This document shows, one piece after another, positions 25,490 through 33,284 of a stretch of 64,000 nucleotides of DNA. A program made the position numbers and the translations under genes. Each line of letters starts with the position of its first letter. Positions within the stretch are counted from its first letter, which is position 1. Location: the NCBI RefSeq assembly GCF_900199405.1, contig NZ_LT963430.1, positions 62,001-126,000 of the forward strand, in the 5' to 3' direction. The DNA is from Beduinella massiliensis (GTDB taxonomy: Bacteria; Bacillota; Clostridia; Christensenellales; Aristaeellaceae). The notes under the pieces are model-generated. The model saw only the letters and a list, made by a program, of their open reading frames with translations, ran no database searches and was not told the DNA's origin.

Positions 25490-25654
25490 CGTTCCGACCG
25501 CGGAACGTTCAGCGCCCGGACGATGACGTGCCGGGCAATCAGGCGGACGGATCCCGTCCGCGCGTCGCGGACATTCGCGACGCACAAATTAGGCCCGGTG
25601 GACTTGCGCGAAAGCGAATTCTGCCGGACCATCCATTCCGGCGTCCATCGCCGG
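25490..25654 (+). promoter_or_regulatory. Highly structured glgP leader: six consecutive hairpins
   Basis: Perfect or near-perfect stems follow one another: 25490-25507 (CGTTCCG/CGGAACG), 25514-25536 (GCCCGG/CCGGGC), 25543-25561 (GCGGACGG/CCGTCCGC), 25562-25583 (GCGTCGCG/CGCGACGC), 25592-25630 (GGCCCGG/CCGGACC with an inner stem capped by a GAAA tetraloop) and 25638-25654 (CCGGCG/CGCCGG). None has a U-tract, so these are not ordinary terminators. The ribosome site AGGAGG lies just after the last hairpin. I do not recognise a known riboswitch class. Confidence 0.6.
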
Positions 25655-25676
25655 TCAAAAAGAGGAGGAACCCTAC

Positions 25677-28136
25677 ATGCCGCTCATGCCGGAATATAAT
25701 AGGGAATCGATCAAGACTTCCATCCTGGGCAAACTGCAGCGCTACGACGGCTGCTCGCTGGAAGAGGCGACGCCTAAGCAGGTCTACAAAGCGGTCGCTT
25801 CGACCGTCCGCGACCAGATCATGCAGAAGTGGCGCTTTGAGAAGGAAGCCCGGAAGAACGAAAAGGCGAAGCGCCTGTACTACCTGTCTATCGAGTTCCT
25901 GACAGGCCGCTGGCTGCACAACAACATGCTCAACCTCTGCGCAACGGAGGATTACAAGGCCGCCTTCAAGGATCTTGGCATCAAGATGGAGGATGTGCTG
26001 CGGGAAGAGCCGGAGCCCGCGCTGGGCAACGGCGGCCTGGGCCGCCTCGCCGCCTGCTTCATGGACTCTCTGGCGACGTTGGACCTGCCCGCGATGGGTT
26101 GTTCCATTCGCTACGAATACGGCCTCTTCCGCCAGCGCATCGTCGACGGGCAGCAGGTCGAGCTGCCGGACAGCTGGCTCGAATACGGCAACTCCTGGGA
26201 GATACCCGCCCTTGAGGATGCGGTGGAGATTCACTTCGGCGGCACGGTCGAAGAAGAATGGGTGAACGGCCAGCTGCGCGCCACGCTGAAGGATTACAAG
26301 ACCGTCATCGCCGTGCCTTACGACATGCCGGTCGTCGGTTATGACTCCGACGTGGTGGACTGCCTGCGCATGTGGAGCGCCCGTTCGCCGCAGCGCATCG
26401 ATCTGGCGTCCTTCAGCCGCGGCGATTTTGCGCGCGCAGCGGAGGAACGCGAGCTCGCGGAGGTCATCTCCAAGGTGCTCTACCCGGAAGACAAGCATTA
26501 CGAGGGCAAGATGCTGCGCCTCAAGCAGCACTACTTCTTCACCAGCGCGACGCTGCAATACGCGATTAAGGATTATAAGCGCACCTACGGCCCGGACCTT
26601 TCGCACCTGCCGGACAAGGTCGCCTTCCACATCAATGATACGCATCCGGGCCTCGTAATCCCGGAGCTCATGCGCATCCTCGTGGACGAGGAGGGCCTTT
26701 CCTGGGAGCAGGCGGAGGATTTGACGATCCGTTCCGTCGCCTATACGAACCATACCATCATGCCCGAAGCGCTGGAGCGCTGGCCCGAAAGCATGATGCG
26801 CGACGTGCTGCCGCGCATCTACGCCATCCTGCAGGAGCTCAACCGCCGCCTGTGCGCCCGCCTTTTTGAGCGCTTCCCGGGCGAGTGGGACCGCATCGGC
26901 GGTATGGCGATCCTGGCGTACGATCAGGTGCATATGGCCAACCTGTGCATCGCGTACAGCCACAGCGTGAACGGCGTGTCGCAGCTTCATGGCGAGATCC
27001 TCAAGGAGCAGACGTTCCATGACTACTATACGGTCATGCCTGAAAAATTCTCCGCCATCACCAACGGCATCACTCCGCGCCGCTGGCTGATGCTGGCGAA
27101 TCCCGGGCTGTCGAGCCTGTTGGACGAAAGCATCGGGACGGGATGGCGCCACGACATCGCTGAACTCAGAAATGCGCTGCCTCTGCGGGACGACGCGGCT
27201 TTCCGCGACGCCTTTGAAAAGGTTAAGTATGGGAATAAGGTGCGCTTCTCCGAATGGCTGGAGCGCAAGCAAGGCGTGAAGATCGATCCGGCGACGATGT
27301 TCGACGTACAGGTGAAGCGCCTGCACGAGTACAAGCGCCAGCTGCTCAACGCGATTCATATCCTGGTGCTCTACAACCGCATCGACGCGGACCCGAGCTA
27401 CGAAATCGCCCCGCGCACGTTCATCTTCGGCGCCAAGGCGGCGCCCGGCTACGCGCGCGCCAAACAGATCATCCGCTTTATCAACGTCGTGGCGCAGCTG
27501 ATTGAACGCCATCCGCGCGCGAGCAAGATGATCAAGGTGGTCTTCCTCGAAAACTACGACGTCTCCACCGCCGAGATGCTGATGCCTGCGGCGGAGGTCT
27601 CCGAGCAGCTTTCCACCGCGAGCAAAGAGGCTTCGGGCACGGGCAACATGAAGTTCATGATGAACGGCGCGGTGACCATCGGCACGATGGACGGCGCCAA
27701 CGTCGAGATTCACGACGAGGTCGGCATCGACAACATCTACATTTTCGGCATGCGCGCGCACGAGGTCGAGGCGCTGTACGCGGCGGGCACCTATAACTCC
27801 GCGCTGATTTTCGAGACGAACCAGGAGATCCGCAAGGCGCTCACCATGATGATCGACGGCTCCCTGACCCCGGATAACCCGATCGTCTTTCAGGATCTCT
27901 ATCACGCGCTGCTGTTCGGCGAGTACGGAAACATGGCCGATCCCTATCTGGTGCTCAAGGATTTCGGCTCCTACTCGATGGCGCAGCGCCGCCTGAATGA
28001 CGACTACCTCAACCGCGAGAAATGGCTGCGCATGGCGATTACGAACACCGCCTGCTCCGGCGTGTTCTCCTCCGACCGCACGATTGAGGAGTACAACAGC
28101 AAGATTTGGCATCTGAAGGCGCTCAAAAGGCATTAA
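25677..28136 (+). CDS. glgP: Glycogen/alpha-glucan phosphorylase
   Basis: This PLP enzyme releases glucose-1-phosphate from glycogen or maltodextrins. Hallmarks are YLSIEFLTGR near residue 63, ALGNGGLGRLAACFMDS, the GT35 block DVQVKRLHEYKRQLLN, and EASGTGNMKFMMNGA with the PLP-binding Lys followed by GTMDGANVEI. The length of 819 matches family members. AGGAGG precedes the ATG. It is a single gene with its own promoter, a long structured leader and a terminator. No other glycogen gene is in the window. The preferred substrate (glycogen or maltodextrin) is not predictable here. Confidence 0.96.
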   Translation: MPLMPEYNRESIKTSILGKLQRYDGCSLEEATPKQVYKAVASTVRDQIMQKWRFEKEARKNEKAKRLYYLSIEFLTGRWLHNNMLNLCATEDYKAAFKDLGIKMEDVLREEPEPALGNGGLGRLAACFMDSLATLDLPAMGCSIRYEYGLFRQRIVDGQQVELPDSWLEYGNSWEIPALEDAVEIHFGGTVEEEWVNGQLRATLKDYKTVIAVPYDMPVVGYDSDVVDCLRMWSARSPQRIDLASFSRGDFARAAEERELAEVISKVLYPEDKHYEGKMLRLKQHYFFTSATLQYAIKDYKRTYGPDLSHLPDKVAFHINDTHPGLVIPELMRILVDEEGLSWEQAEDLTIRSVAYTNHTIMPEALERWPESMMRDVLPRIYAILQELNRRLCARLFERFPGEWDRIGGMAILAYDQVHMANLCIAYSHSVNGVSQLHGEILKEQTFHDYYTVMPEKFSAITNGITPRRWLMLANPGLSSLLDESIGTGWRHDIAELRNALPLRDDAAFRDAFEKVKYGNKVRFSEWLERKQGVKIDPATMFDVQVKRLHEYKRQLLNAIHILVLYNRIDADPSYEIAPRTFIFGAKAAPGYARAKQIIRFINVVAQLIERHPRASKMIKVVFLENYDVSTAEMLMPAAEVSEQLSTASKEASGTGNMKFMMNGAVTIGTMDGANVEIHDEVGIDNIYIFGMRAHEVEALYAAGTYNSALIFETNQEIRKALTMMIDGSLTPDNPIVFQDLYHALLFGEYGNMADPYLVLKDFGSYSMAQRRLNDDYLNREKWLRMAITNTACSGVFSSDRTIEEYNSKIWHLKALKRH

Positions 28137-28146
28137 ACCTTTTCCG

Positions 28147-28178
28147 GCAAAGCGGCGTTACTCCGCTTTGCTTTTTTT
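28147..28178 (+). terminator. Intrinsic terminator of glgP
   Basis: A 9-bp stem (GCAAAGCGG / CCGCTTTGC) is followed by seven T. Confidence 0.92.
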
Positions 28179-28261
28179 GTAGTAACCGGAGCTGTGCAAA
28201 GAAATCGAACATACATTCTGATTTGTGCGGGCAAAAAAATATATTTCCCGATATTTTCTGC

Positions 28262-28290
28262 TTGACAATCGGATCGTCCTGCGCTAAAAT
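28262..28290 (+). promoter_or_regulatory. Promoter of the T-box transporter operon
   Basis: A perfect TTGACA, a 17-base spacer and TAAAAT lie about 30 bases before the T-box leader structure. Confidence 0.85.
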
Positions 28291-28317
28291 ACAGACAACT
28301 TCAAATGAAACCGCCAA

Positions 28318-28569
28318 GAAGAGAGGAGTACACGCCCTCGATTCATCGAAGCGAGCCGCGGAGAGTGAGAGCGCGGCATGATAGAAGCGTGGAATGGGCT
28401 TTTCGAGGGTCTTCCTGAAATACGAAGTAGGGAGGAACGGGGGAGCGAACCCGTTATCAGGTCGCAGCGCATGCTTGTGCGCGCAGAGTGGACCGAAAGG
28501 TCAATATGAGTGGTACCACGGATAGAAAAATCCGCCTCATGCTTTAATAAAAGCATGAGGCGTTTTTTT
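28318..28569 (+). promoter_or_regulatory. T-box riboswitch, probably tRNA-Tyr specific
   Basis: The T-box core GAGTGGTACCACGG lies at 28508-28521. A 13-bp terminator (CGCCTCATGCTTT at 28533-28545 with its complement at 28550-28562) is followed by seven T. The competing antiterminator pairs ATGAG (28506-28510) with CTCAT (28536-28540). Stem I has an AGTA (28327-28330) and a helix CCCTCGA/TCGAGGG. On the 3' side GAAA-TAC-GA (28417-28425) has the usual specifier context, which gives TAC (Tyr). The UGGU in the T-box would pair with an ACCA tRNA end (A73), as in tRNA-Tyr but not tRNA-Trp. A TGG at 28390-28392 is the rival specifier. Confidence 0.85.
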
Positions 28570-28622
28570 ATCGGACCCCAGACGAGAAGAGAAAGACGAG
28601 AAGAGAATGGAGGAACCCCCAC

Positions 28623-29597
28623 ATGAAAAAGCTGCTTTGCGTCCTGACTGCCCTTGCGATGATGATGACCGCCTGCCTTGCGCTCGCGGAGGAGAACTAC
28701 ACCATCGGCATCGCTCAATTCGCCGTACACGGCTCCTTGGACAACTGCCGCGAAGGCTTCCTGGCCGGGCTCGCGGAAAACGGCATCGTGGAAGGTGAAA
28801 ACCTGAAGGTCGAATACCAGAACGCACAGGCGGACATGGGCATCACCAACCAGATCGCCCAGCAGTTCGTGTCCGAAAAGGTCGATCTGATCTGCGCCAT
28901 CGCCACCCCGATCGCCCAAGCCTGCTTCAACGCTGCGGACGGCACGGGGATTCCGACGATTTACACTGCGGTGACCGATCCGGTCGCGGCCATGCTGGCC
29001 GCTGCGGACGGCACGCCGAGCGGCAACGCCACGGGCACCAGCGATACGCTGCCGATCGAGGCGCAGCTCAAGATGATCCGCGCGCTCATGCCGGACGCTG
29101 CAAAGATCGGCATCCTCTATTCCACCAGCGAGGTCAACAGCGAGAGCGCGATCAAGGAATACGAGGCGCTGGCCCCGAACTACGGCTTTGAAATCGTCGT
29201 TTCCGGCATCAGCGCCACCGCGGACATCCCGCTCGCGCTCGACTCCCTGCTGCCGAAGGTGGACTGCCTCACGAACCTCACGGACAACACCGTGGTTTCA
29301 TCTCTTGCCGTGCTGCTGGACAAGGCAGGCGCTGCGGGCAAGCCGGTCTTCGGCAGCGAGGTAGAGCAGGTGAAACTGGGCTGCGCGGCGAGCGAGGGCT
29401 TGGAGTACTTTGAACTGGGCAAGCAGACCGGCGCGATGGCCGCCAAGGTGCTCAAGGGCGAGGCAAAGGCTGAAGAGATCCCGTATGAAATCATCGCGGG
29501 CAGCAGCCTCTACGTAAACTACGAGGCACTCGCTGCGGTCGGCATCACCCTTCCGGAGAATATGACCGCGCGCGCTATCGACGTTTCCAAGTTGTAA
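28623..29597 (+). CDS. ABC transporter substrate-binding protein, TrpX family
   Basis: This is the periplasmic-type binding component of an amino-acid importer of the ABC_sub_bind (COG2984) family. The typical opening reads TIGIAQFAVHGSLDNCREGF, followed by GITNQIAQQFVSEKVDLICAIATP and AVTDPVAA. The signal peptide contains MMTAC, a possible lipobox, but a normal cleavage site LALA-EE is equally visible. At 324 residues the length is as expected. It is the first gene of a three-gene operon under the T-box. Family relatives are usually called tryptophan transporters; the leader here suggests tyrosine. No terminator separates it from the permease gene 177 bases on. Confidence 0.9.
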   Translation: MKKLLCVLTALAMMMTACLALAEENYTIGIAQFAVHGSLDNCREGFLAGLAENGIVEGENLKVEYQNAQADMGITNQIAQQFVSEKVDLICAIATPIAQACFNAADGTGIPTIYTAVTDPVAAMLAAADGTPSGNATGTSDTLPIEAQLKMIRALMPDAAKIGILYSTSEVNSESAIKEYEALAPNYGFEIVVSGISATADIPLALDSLLPKVDCLTNLTDNTVVSSLAVLLDKAGAAGKPVFGSEVEQVKLGCAASEGLEYFELGKQTGAMAAKVLKGEAKAEEIPYEIIAGSSLYVNYEALAAVGITLPENMTARAIDVSKL

Positions 29598-29774
29598 GAC
29601 GATCTCCGGGCGAAAGACCGCTGCGGGAGGAAATTTTCCGGGCATCCCATCCCTGCGCGTCGGGGGTGGGTTCCCGCGCGCAGAGGCGAGGTCATCGCGC
29701 CGTCCCCTCAAAGCGGCGCGCCGGGCAGATGAATTTTCAGGGAAAGGGCGGAAGCCCGACGAGGAGGCCCGAAG

Positions 29775-30659
29775 ATGGGTATTGTGCTGGGTACGATTGA
29801 ACAGGGACTGATTTACGCGATCCTCGCGCTGGGCGTGTACATCACCTATAAAATTCTGGACTTTCCCGACCTTTCGGTGGATTCCAGCTTTCCCCTCGGC
29901 GCGGCGGTCACGGCGGTGTTGATTTCGCACGGCGTGCATCCGTTGCTGACGCTGCCGGTCGCGACGCTGGCTGGGGCGCTGGCGGGCGTGATCACGGGCG
30001 TCATCCACGTGAAGTGCCACGTGCGCGACCTGCTTTCGGGCATCATCACGATGACGGGCCTTTATTCGATCAACCTGCGCATCGCGGAGGGAAAGGCCAA
30101 CCTGCCCATCTTCGGCTCGCCGACGCTCTTCAAAAACGATCTCACCGCGGCGCTCCCCAAGGAGCTGGCCGCGTATGCTCCCGTTGTGATCCTGCTCGCG
30201 TTGGTGATCCTGTGCAAGCTGATCCTCGACTGGTTCCTGCGCACGCGCGCGGGCTACCTGCTGCGCGCGGTCGGCGACAACCCGACGCTCGTGACGTCGC
30301 TTGCAAAGGACGGGGGCATGGTCAAAATTCAGGGACTCGCCATCGCCAACGCCTTTGTCGCGCTCTCCGGTTGCATCATGGGCCAGTACCAGCGCTTTTT
30401 TGAAATCTCGATGGGAACGGGCGCGATCGTCATCGGCCTTGCCTCCGTCATCATCGGCACCAACGTGTTCCGTAACTTCACCCTCATGCGTGCGACGACG
30501 GCCGTGATCGTCGGCTCCATCCTCTACAAGGCGTGCGTGGCGCTCGCCCTGTCGCTCGGCCTTTCGCCGCAGGACATGAAGCTCGTCACCGCCGTGCTCT
30601 TCCTGCTCATCCTCGCGCTGGGCGAGATCAGGAGAAAGAAGGTGAAGGCCCGTGCTTGA
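29775..30659 (+). CDS. ABC transporter permease, TrpY family
   Basis: This is the membrane component of the same importer. About eight hydrophobic segments are spread over 294 residues. The N-terminus GTIEQGLIYAILALGVYITYKILDFPDLSVD is characteristic of this family (COG4120, related to branched-chain and ribose-type permeases). GAGGAGG lies upstream of the ATG. Its last 8 bases overlap the ATPase gene. The preceding 177-base gap carries GC-rich inverted repeats that may adjust the ratio of binding protein to permease. Confidence 0.9.
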   Translation: MGIVLGTIEQGLIYAILALGVYITYKILDFPDLSVDSSFPLGAAVTAVLISHGVHPLLTLPVATLAGALAGVITGVIHVKCHVRDLLSGIITMTGLYSINLRIAEGKANLPIFGSPTLFKNDLTAALPKELAAYAPVVILLALVILCKLILDWFLRTRAGYLLRAVGDNPTLVTSLAKDGGMVKIQGLAIANAFVALSGCIMGQYQRFFEISMGTGAIVIGLASVIIGTNVFRNFTLMRATTAVIVGSILYKACVALALSLGLSPQDMKLVTAVLFLLILALGEIRRKKVKARA

Positions 30660-31425
30660 GCTGAAACACATCACGAAGATCTATCAGGCCGGCACGGTCA
30701 ACGAGACCTGCCTGTTCGACGACTTCAGCCTCGCCGTGCCGGACGGGCAGTTCGTCTCCGTCGTGGGCTCCAACGGCTCCGGCAAGACCTCCATGCTCAA
30801 CATCATCTGCGGCTCCATCGACATCGAGGAGGGACAGGTGCTCGTGGGCGGAAAAAACATCGCGCGAATGAGCGAATTTCGCCGCCACCGCACCGTGGGC
30901 CGCGTCTATCAGAACCCCGCCATGGGCACCTGCCCGACGATGACCATTCTGGAAAACATGGCGCTCGCGGACAACAAGGGCAAGCCCTTTAACCTGCGCC
31001 GGGGGACGGACAAGCGACGCGTCGAGTTTTACCGGGATCAGCTTTCGCGCCTGAACCTCGGGCTCGAGGACAAGCTGAACGTACGCGTGGGCAGCCTCTC
31101 CGGCGGCCAGCGGCAGGCGATGGCGCTTTTGATGAGCACGATGACGCCGATCGACTTCCTGATCCTCGACGAGCATACGGCGGCCCTCGACCCCAAGACC
31201 GCCGAGACCATCATGCAGCTGACCGGAAAGATCGTGACGGAAAAGCGGCTGACCACCATCATGGTGACGCACAACCTGCGTTACGCGGTGGAGTACGGCG
31301 ATCGGGTGCTCATGATGCACCAGGGCAAGGTCGTCTACGACAAGGCAGGCGCCGAAAAGCAGGAGGTTACTACCGACACACTGCTGGGTCTTTTCAACGA
31401 GATCAGCATTGAGTGCGGCAACTGA
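30652..31425 (+). CDS. ABC transporter ATP-binding protein, TrpZ family
   Basis: This is the nucleotide-binding subunit of the importer. Walker A GSNGSGKT is near residues 39-46, the Q-loop is YQNPAMG, the signature VGSLSGGQRQA is near 144-154, Walker B FLILDEHTAALDP follows and the switch His lies in MVTHN. The length of 257 is normal. The start is GTG, overlapping the permease stop. It completes a full T-box-regulated amino-acid uptake system, so a generic ATPase is not needed. Confidence 0.93.
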   Translation: MLELKHITKIYQAGTVNETCLFDDFSLAVPDGQFVSVVGSNGSGKTSMLNIICGSIDIEEGQVLVGGKNIARMSEFRRHRTVGRVYQNPAMGTCPTMTILENMALADNKGKPFNLRRGTDKRRVEFYRDQLSRLNLGLEDKLNVRVGSLSGGQRQAMALLMSTMTPIDFLILDEHTAALDPKTAETIMQLTGKIVTEKRLTTIMVTHNLRYAVEYGDRVLMMHQGKVVYDKAGAEKQEVTTDTLLGLFNEISIECGN

Positions 31426-31458
31426 CGCGGGCCTCTGCTTCATTTTAATAGGAATTCT

Positions 31459-31497
31459 ATACAAAATCTCCGCTTTTGTGCGGAGATTTTGTATGTT
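31459..31497 (+). terminator. Intrinsic terminator of the T-box transporter operon
   Basis: A perfect 15-bp stem (ATACAAAATCTCCGC / GCGGAGATTTTGTAT) has a 6-base loop. The U-rich part lies within the 3' arm. A TATAAT at 31506-31511 directly after it is the likely -10 box of the next gene. Confidence 0.75.
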
Positions 31498-31553
31498 AAA
31501 AGTTGTATAATGAATGCATCTGGGTTATCCCTTGAAAATTCGGGAGGAAGCAT

Positions 31554-32948
31554 ATGATTTACGAAAAAAACCGTGTGAAGGATTTGAAGATCGCCTATGT
31601 GGGCGGCGGGTCGAGGGGTTGGGCGTGGGGATTCATGACAGACCTCACGAACGACGGACAGCTTTGCGGCACCGTCCGGCTCTACGACATCGACCGGGAG
31701 GCGGCCGAAAAAAACGCGCGGATCGGGCGCAGGCTGTCGGAGCATCCGGAGGCGAAGTCCCGGTGGAGCTATGAGGTCAGCGGTTCCCTGGAGGAGGCAC
31801 TGGCGGGCGCGGACTTCGTCGTCATCTCTATCCTGCCGGGCACGTTCGACGAAATGGAATCGGACGTTCACCTGCCTGAGCGCGTCGGCGTGTACCAGTC
31901 CGTTGGGGACACGGTAGGGCCAGGCGGTCTCGTGCGCGCCCTGCGCACGCTGCCCATGATGGCGGAAATCGCAAGAGCGGTCAGGGATTACGCGCCGAAT
32001 GCCTGGGTCATCAATTACACCAATCCTATGACCACGTGTATCCGAACGCTGTACGCCGTGTACCCTGAAATCAAGGCCTTCGGCTGCTGTCATGAGGTGT
32101 TCGGCACGCAAAAGCTTTTGTGCGCCATGCTCGAGGATCTCTGCGGCATCGCGGGCGTCGGGCGCGAGGAAATCAAGACCAGCGTCACCGGCATCAATCA
32201 CTTCACCTGGCTCACCAGCGCATCCTATCGGGGAACCGACCTGTTCCCGCTCTATCGAACGTTTGCGCAGAAATACCGCGAGAGCGGGTTCGTCAAGGGC
32301 AAGGACGACAACTGGATGAACAACTCGTTTGATTGCAGCCACAAGGTCAAGTTCGACCTGTTCCTGCGCTACGGGCTGATCGCCGCGGCGGGAGACCGGC
32401 ACCTGGCCGAATTCTTGCCGCCTTGGTACCTGAAAAACCCGGAGACAGCGCGTGCATGGGGCTTTTCGCTGACCCACGTCGCCTGGCGAAAGGAAGATCT
32501 CAAAAGGCGGCTGGCCCGGCAGGCGCGGCTGCTCAGCGGCGAGGAGGCGCTGGAGCTGAAGGGCTCCGGCGAGGAAGGGCATATGCTCATCAAGGCGCTG
32601 CTCGGCCTTGGAGACCTGGTCTCAAACGTCAACATCCCCAACCGGGGGCAGGTGGAAAACCTGCCGCTGGGCGCGATGGTGGAGACGAACGCGCTGTTCA
32701 GGCGGGACGAAATCAGTCCCGCGCTCGCGGGCGCGATCCCGGCGGGCATCGACGCGCTGGTGATGCGCCACGTGCTGGGGCAGGAAGCGACGGTGAAGGC
32801 GGCGCTTTCCTGCGACCGGGAGCTGGCGTTTAACGTATTTATGAACGACCCGCAGATGGGCGGCGTGGGCTTGGCGGACGGCAGGGCGCTGTTTGACGAC
32901 ATGATTCATAATACCCTGACCTACCTGCCGGAGGCCTGGAGGGCGTAA
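31554..32948 (+). CDS. Glycoside hydrolase family 4 (alpha-glucosidase/galactosidase type)
   Basis: This is an NAD- and Mn-dependent glycosidase acting in the cytoplasm by an oxidation-elimination mechanism. The Rossmann motif IAYVGGGSRGW is near residues 13-23, then YDIDREAA, VISILPG, NYTNPMT, the metal-site GCCHEVFG and the GINHFTW block. At 464 residues it fits GH4. GGGAGG lies before the ATG, and a TATAAT lies 42 bases upstream. It is a single gene. GH4 covers alpha-glucosidases, alpha-galactosidases, alpha-glucuronidases and 6-phospho-glycosidases; Cys-His in the metal motif leaves the substrate open. Confidence 0.9.
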   Translation: MIYEKNRVKDLKIAYVGGGSRGWAWGFMTDLTNDGQLCGTVRLYDIDREAAEKNARIGRRLSEHPEAKSRWSYEVSGSLEEALAGADFVVISILPGTFDEMESDVHLPERVGVYQSVGDTVGPGGLVRALRTLPMMAEIARAVRDYAPNAWVINYTNPMTTCIRTLYAVYPEIKAFGCCHEVFGTQKLLCAMLEDLCGIAGVGREEIKTSVTGINHFTWLTSASYRGTDLFPLYRTFAQKYRESGFVKGKDDNWMNNSFDCSHKVKFDLFLRYGLIAAAGDRHLAEFLPPWYLKNPETARAWGFSLTHVAWRKEDLKRRLARQARLLSGEEALELKGSGEEGHMLIKALLGLGDLVSNVNIPNRGQVENLPLGAMVETNALFRRDEISPALAGAIPAGIDALVMRHVLGQEATVKAALSCDRELAFNVFMNDPQMGGVGLADGRALFDDMIHNTLTYLPEAWRA

Positions 32949-32954
32949 AATGCT

Positions 32955-33006
32955 GGCCATCGACAAAGCCGATGGCCTCGTGCAAGATGAATAAACATTT
33001 TGCACG
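32955..33006. repeat. Two-hairpin dispersed repeat, copy 1
   Basis: Hairpin A is GGCCATCG/CGATGGCC with an ACAAAGC loop (32955-32977). Hairpin B is CGTGCAAGATG/CATTTTGCACG (32979-33006). The same pair, with near-identical sequence, occurs at 50966-51014. The copy starts 7 bases after the GH4 stop codon. Confidence 0.7.
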
Positions 33007-33243
33007 AATGTCACGGGAGATGTTTTCCTCCGCAAATGCTGCGCATTTGACTACGGAAAACGCCCCGCCCGACAAGGACGCGAAGCGTCTAGGCGCGTCG
33101 GCAGCGCATAGCGCTCCGCAGCGCCGTACCCTGCGCCCGAAGGGGGCAGGGCGCAGCAGGCAAAGCCGGTCGATACGATTCCCCATGAAGGGGAAACTTC
33201 CCCTTCATGCATCCCCTTTTACAAGACGATACTTTGTCAACAG
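33007..33243. other. Non-coding, hairpin-rich intergenic stretch
   Basis: No gene is visible. Successive inverted repeats include GTTTTCC...GGAAAAC enclosing GCAAATG/CATTTG(C) near 33022-33062, a GC-rich CTGCGCCC-GAAG-GGGGCAGGGCGCAG region near 33131-33157, and a perfect 12-bp stem CATGAAGGGGAA/TTCCCCTTCATG at 33184-33209. It may be a small RNA, an old insertion or 3'-end structure of the GH4 transcript; I cannot decide. Confidence 0.4.
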
Positions 33244-33247
33244 TTTG

Positions 33248-33281
33248 AAATGGGGGCGCGGCTTTTGCCGCGCCCCCATTT
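33248..33281. terminator. Bidirectional terminator between convergent genes
   Basis: A perfect 15-bp stem (AAATGGGGGCGCGGC / GCCGCGCCCCCATTT) has a TTTT loop and serves the GH4 gene from the left and the XRE gene from the right. Confidence 0.8.
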
Positions 33282-33284
33282 CCA

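Noticed and set aside
25539-28133. Minus-strand open frame of 864 codons opposite glgP
   Set aside because: It is the mirror of a highly conserved enzyme; it has no motif and no ribosome site, so it is explained by codon bias.
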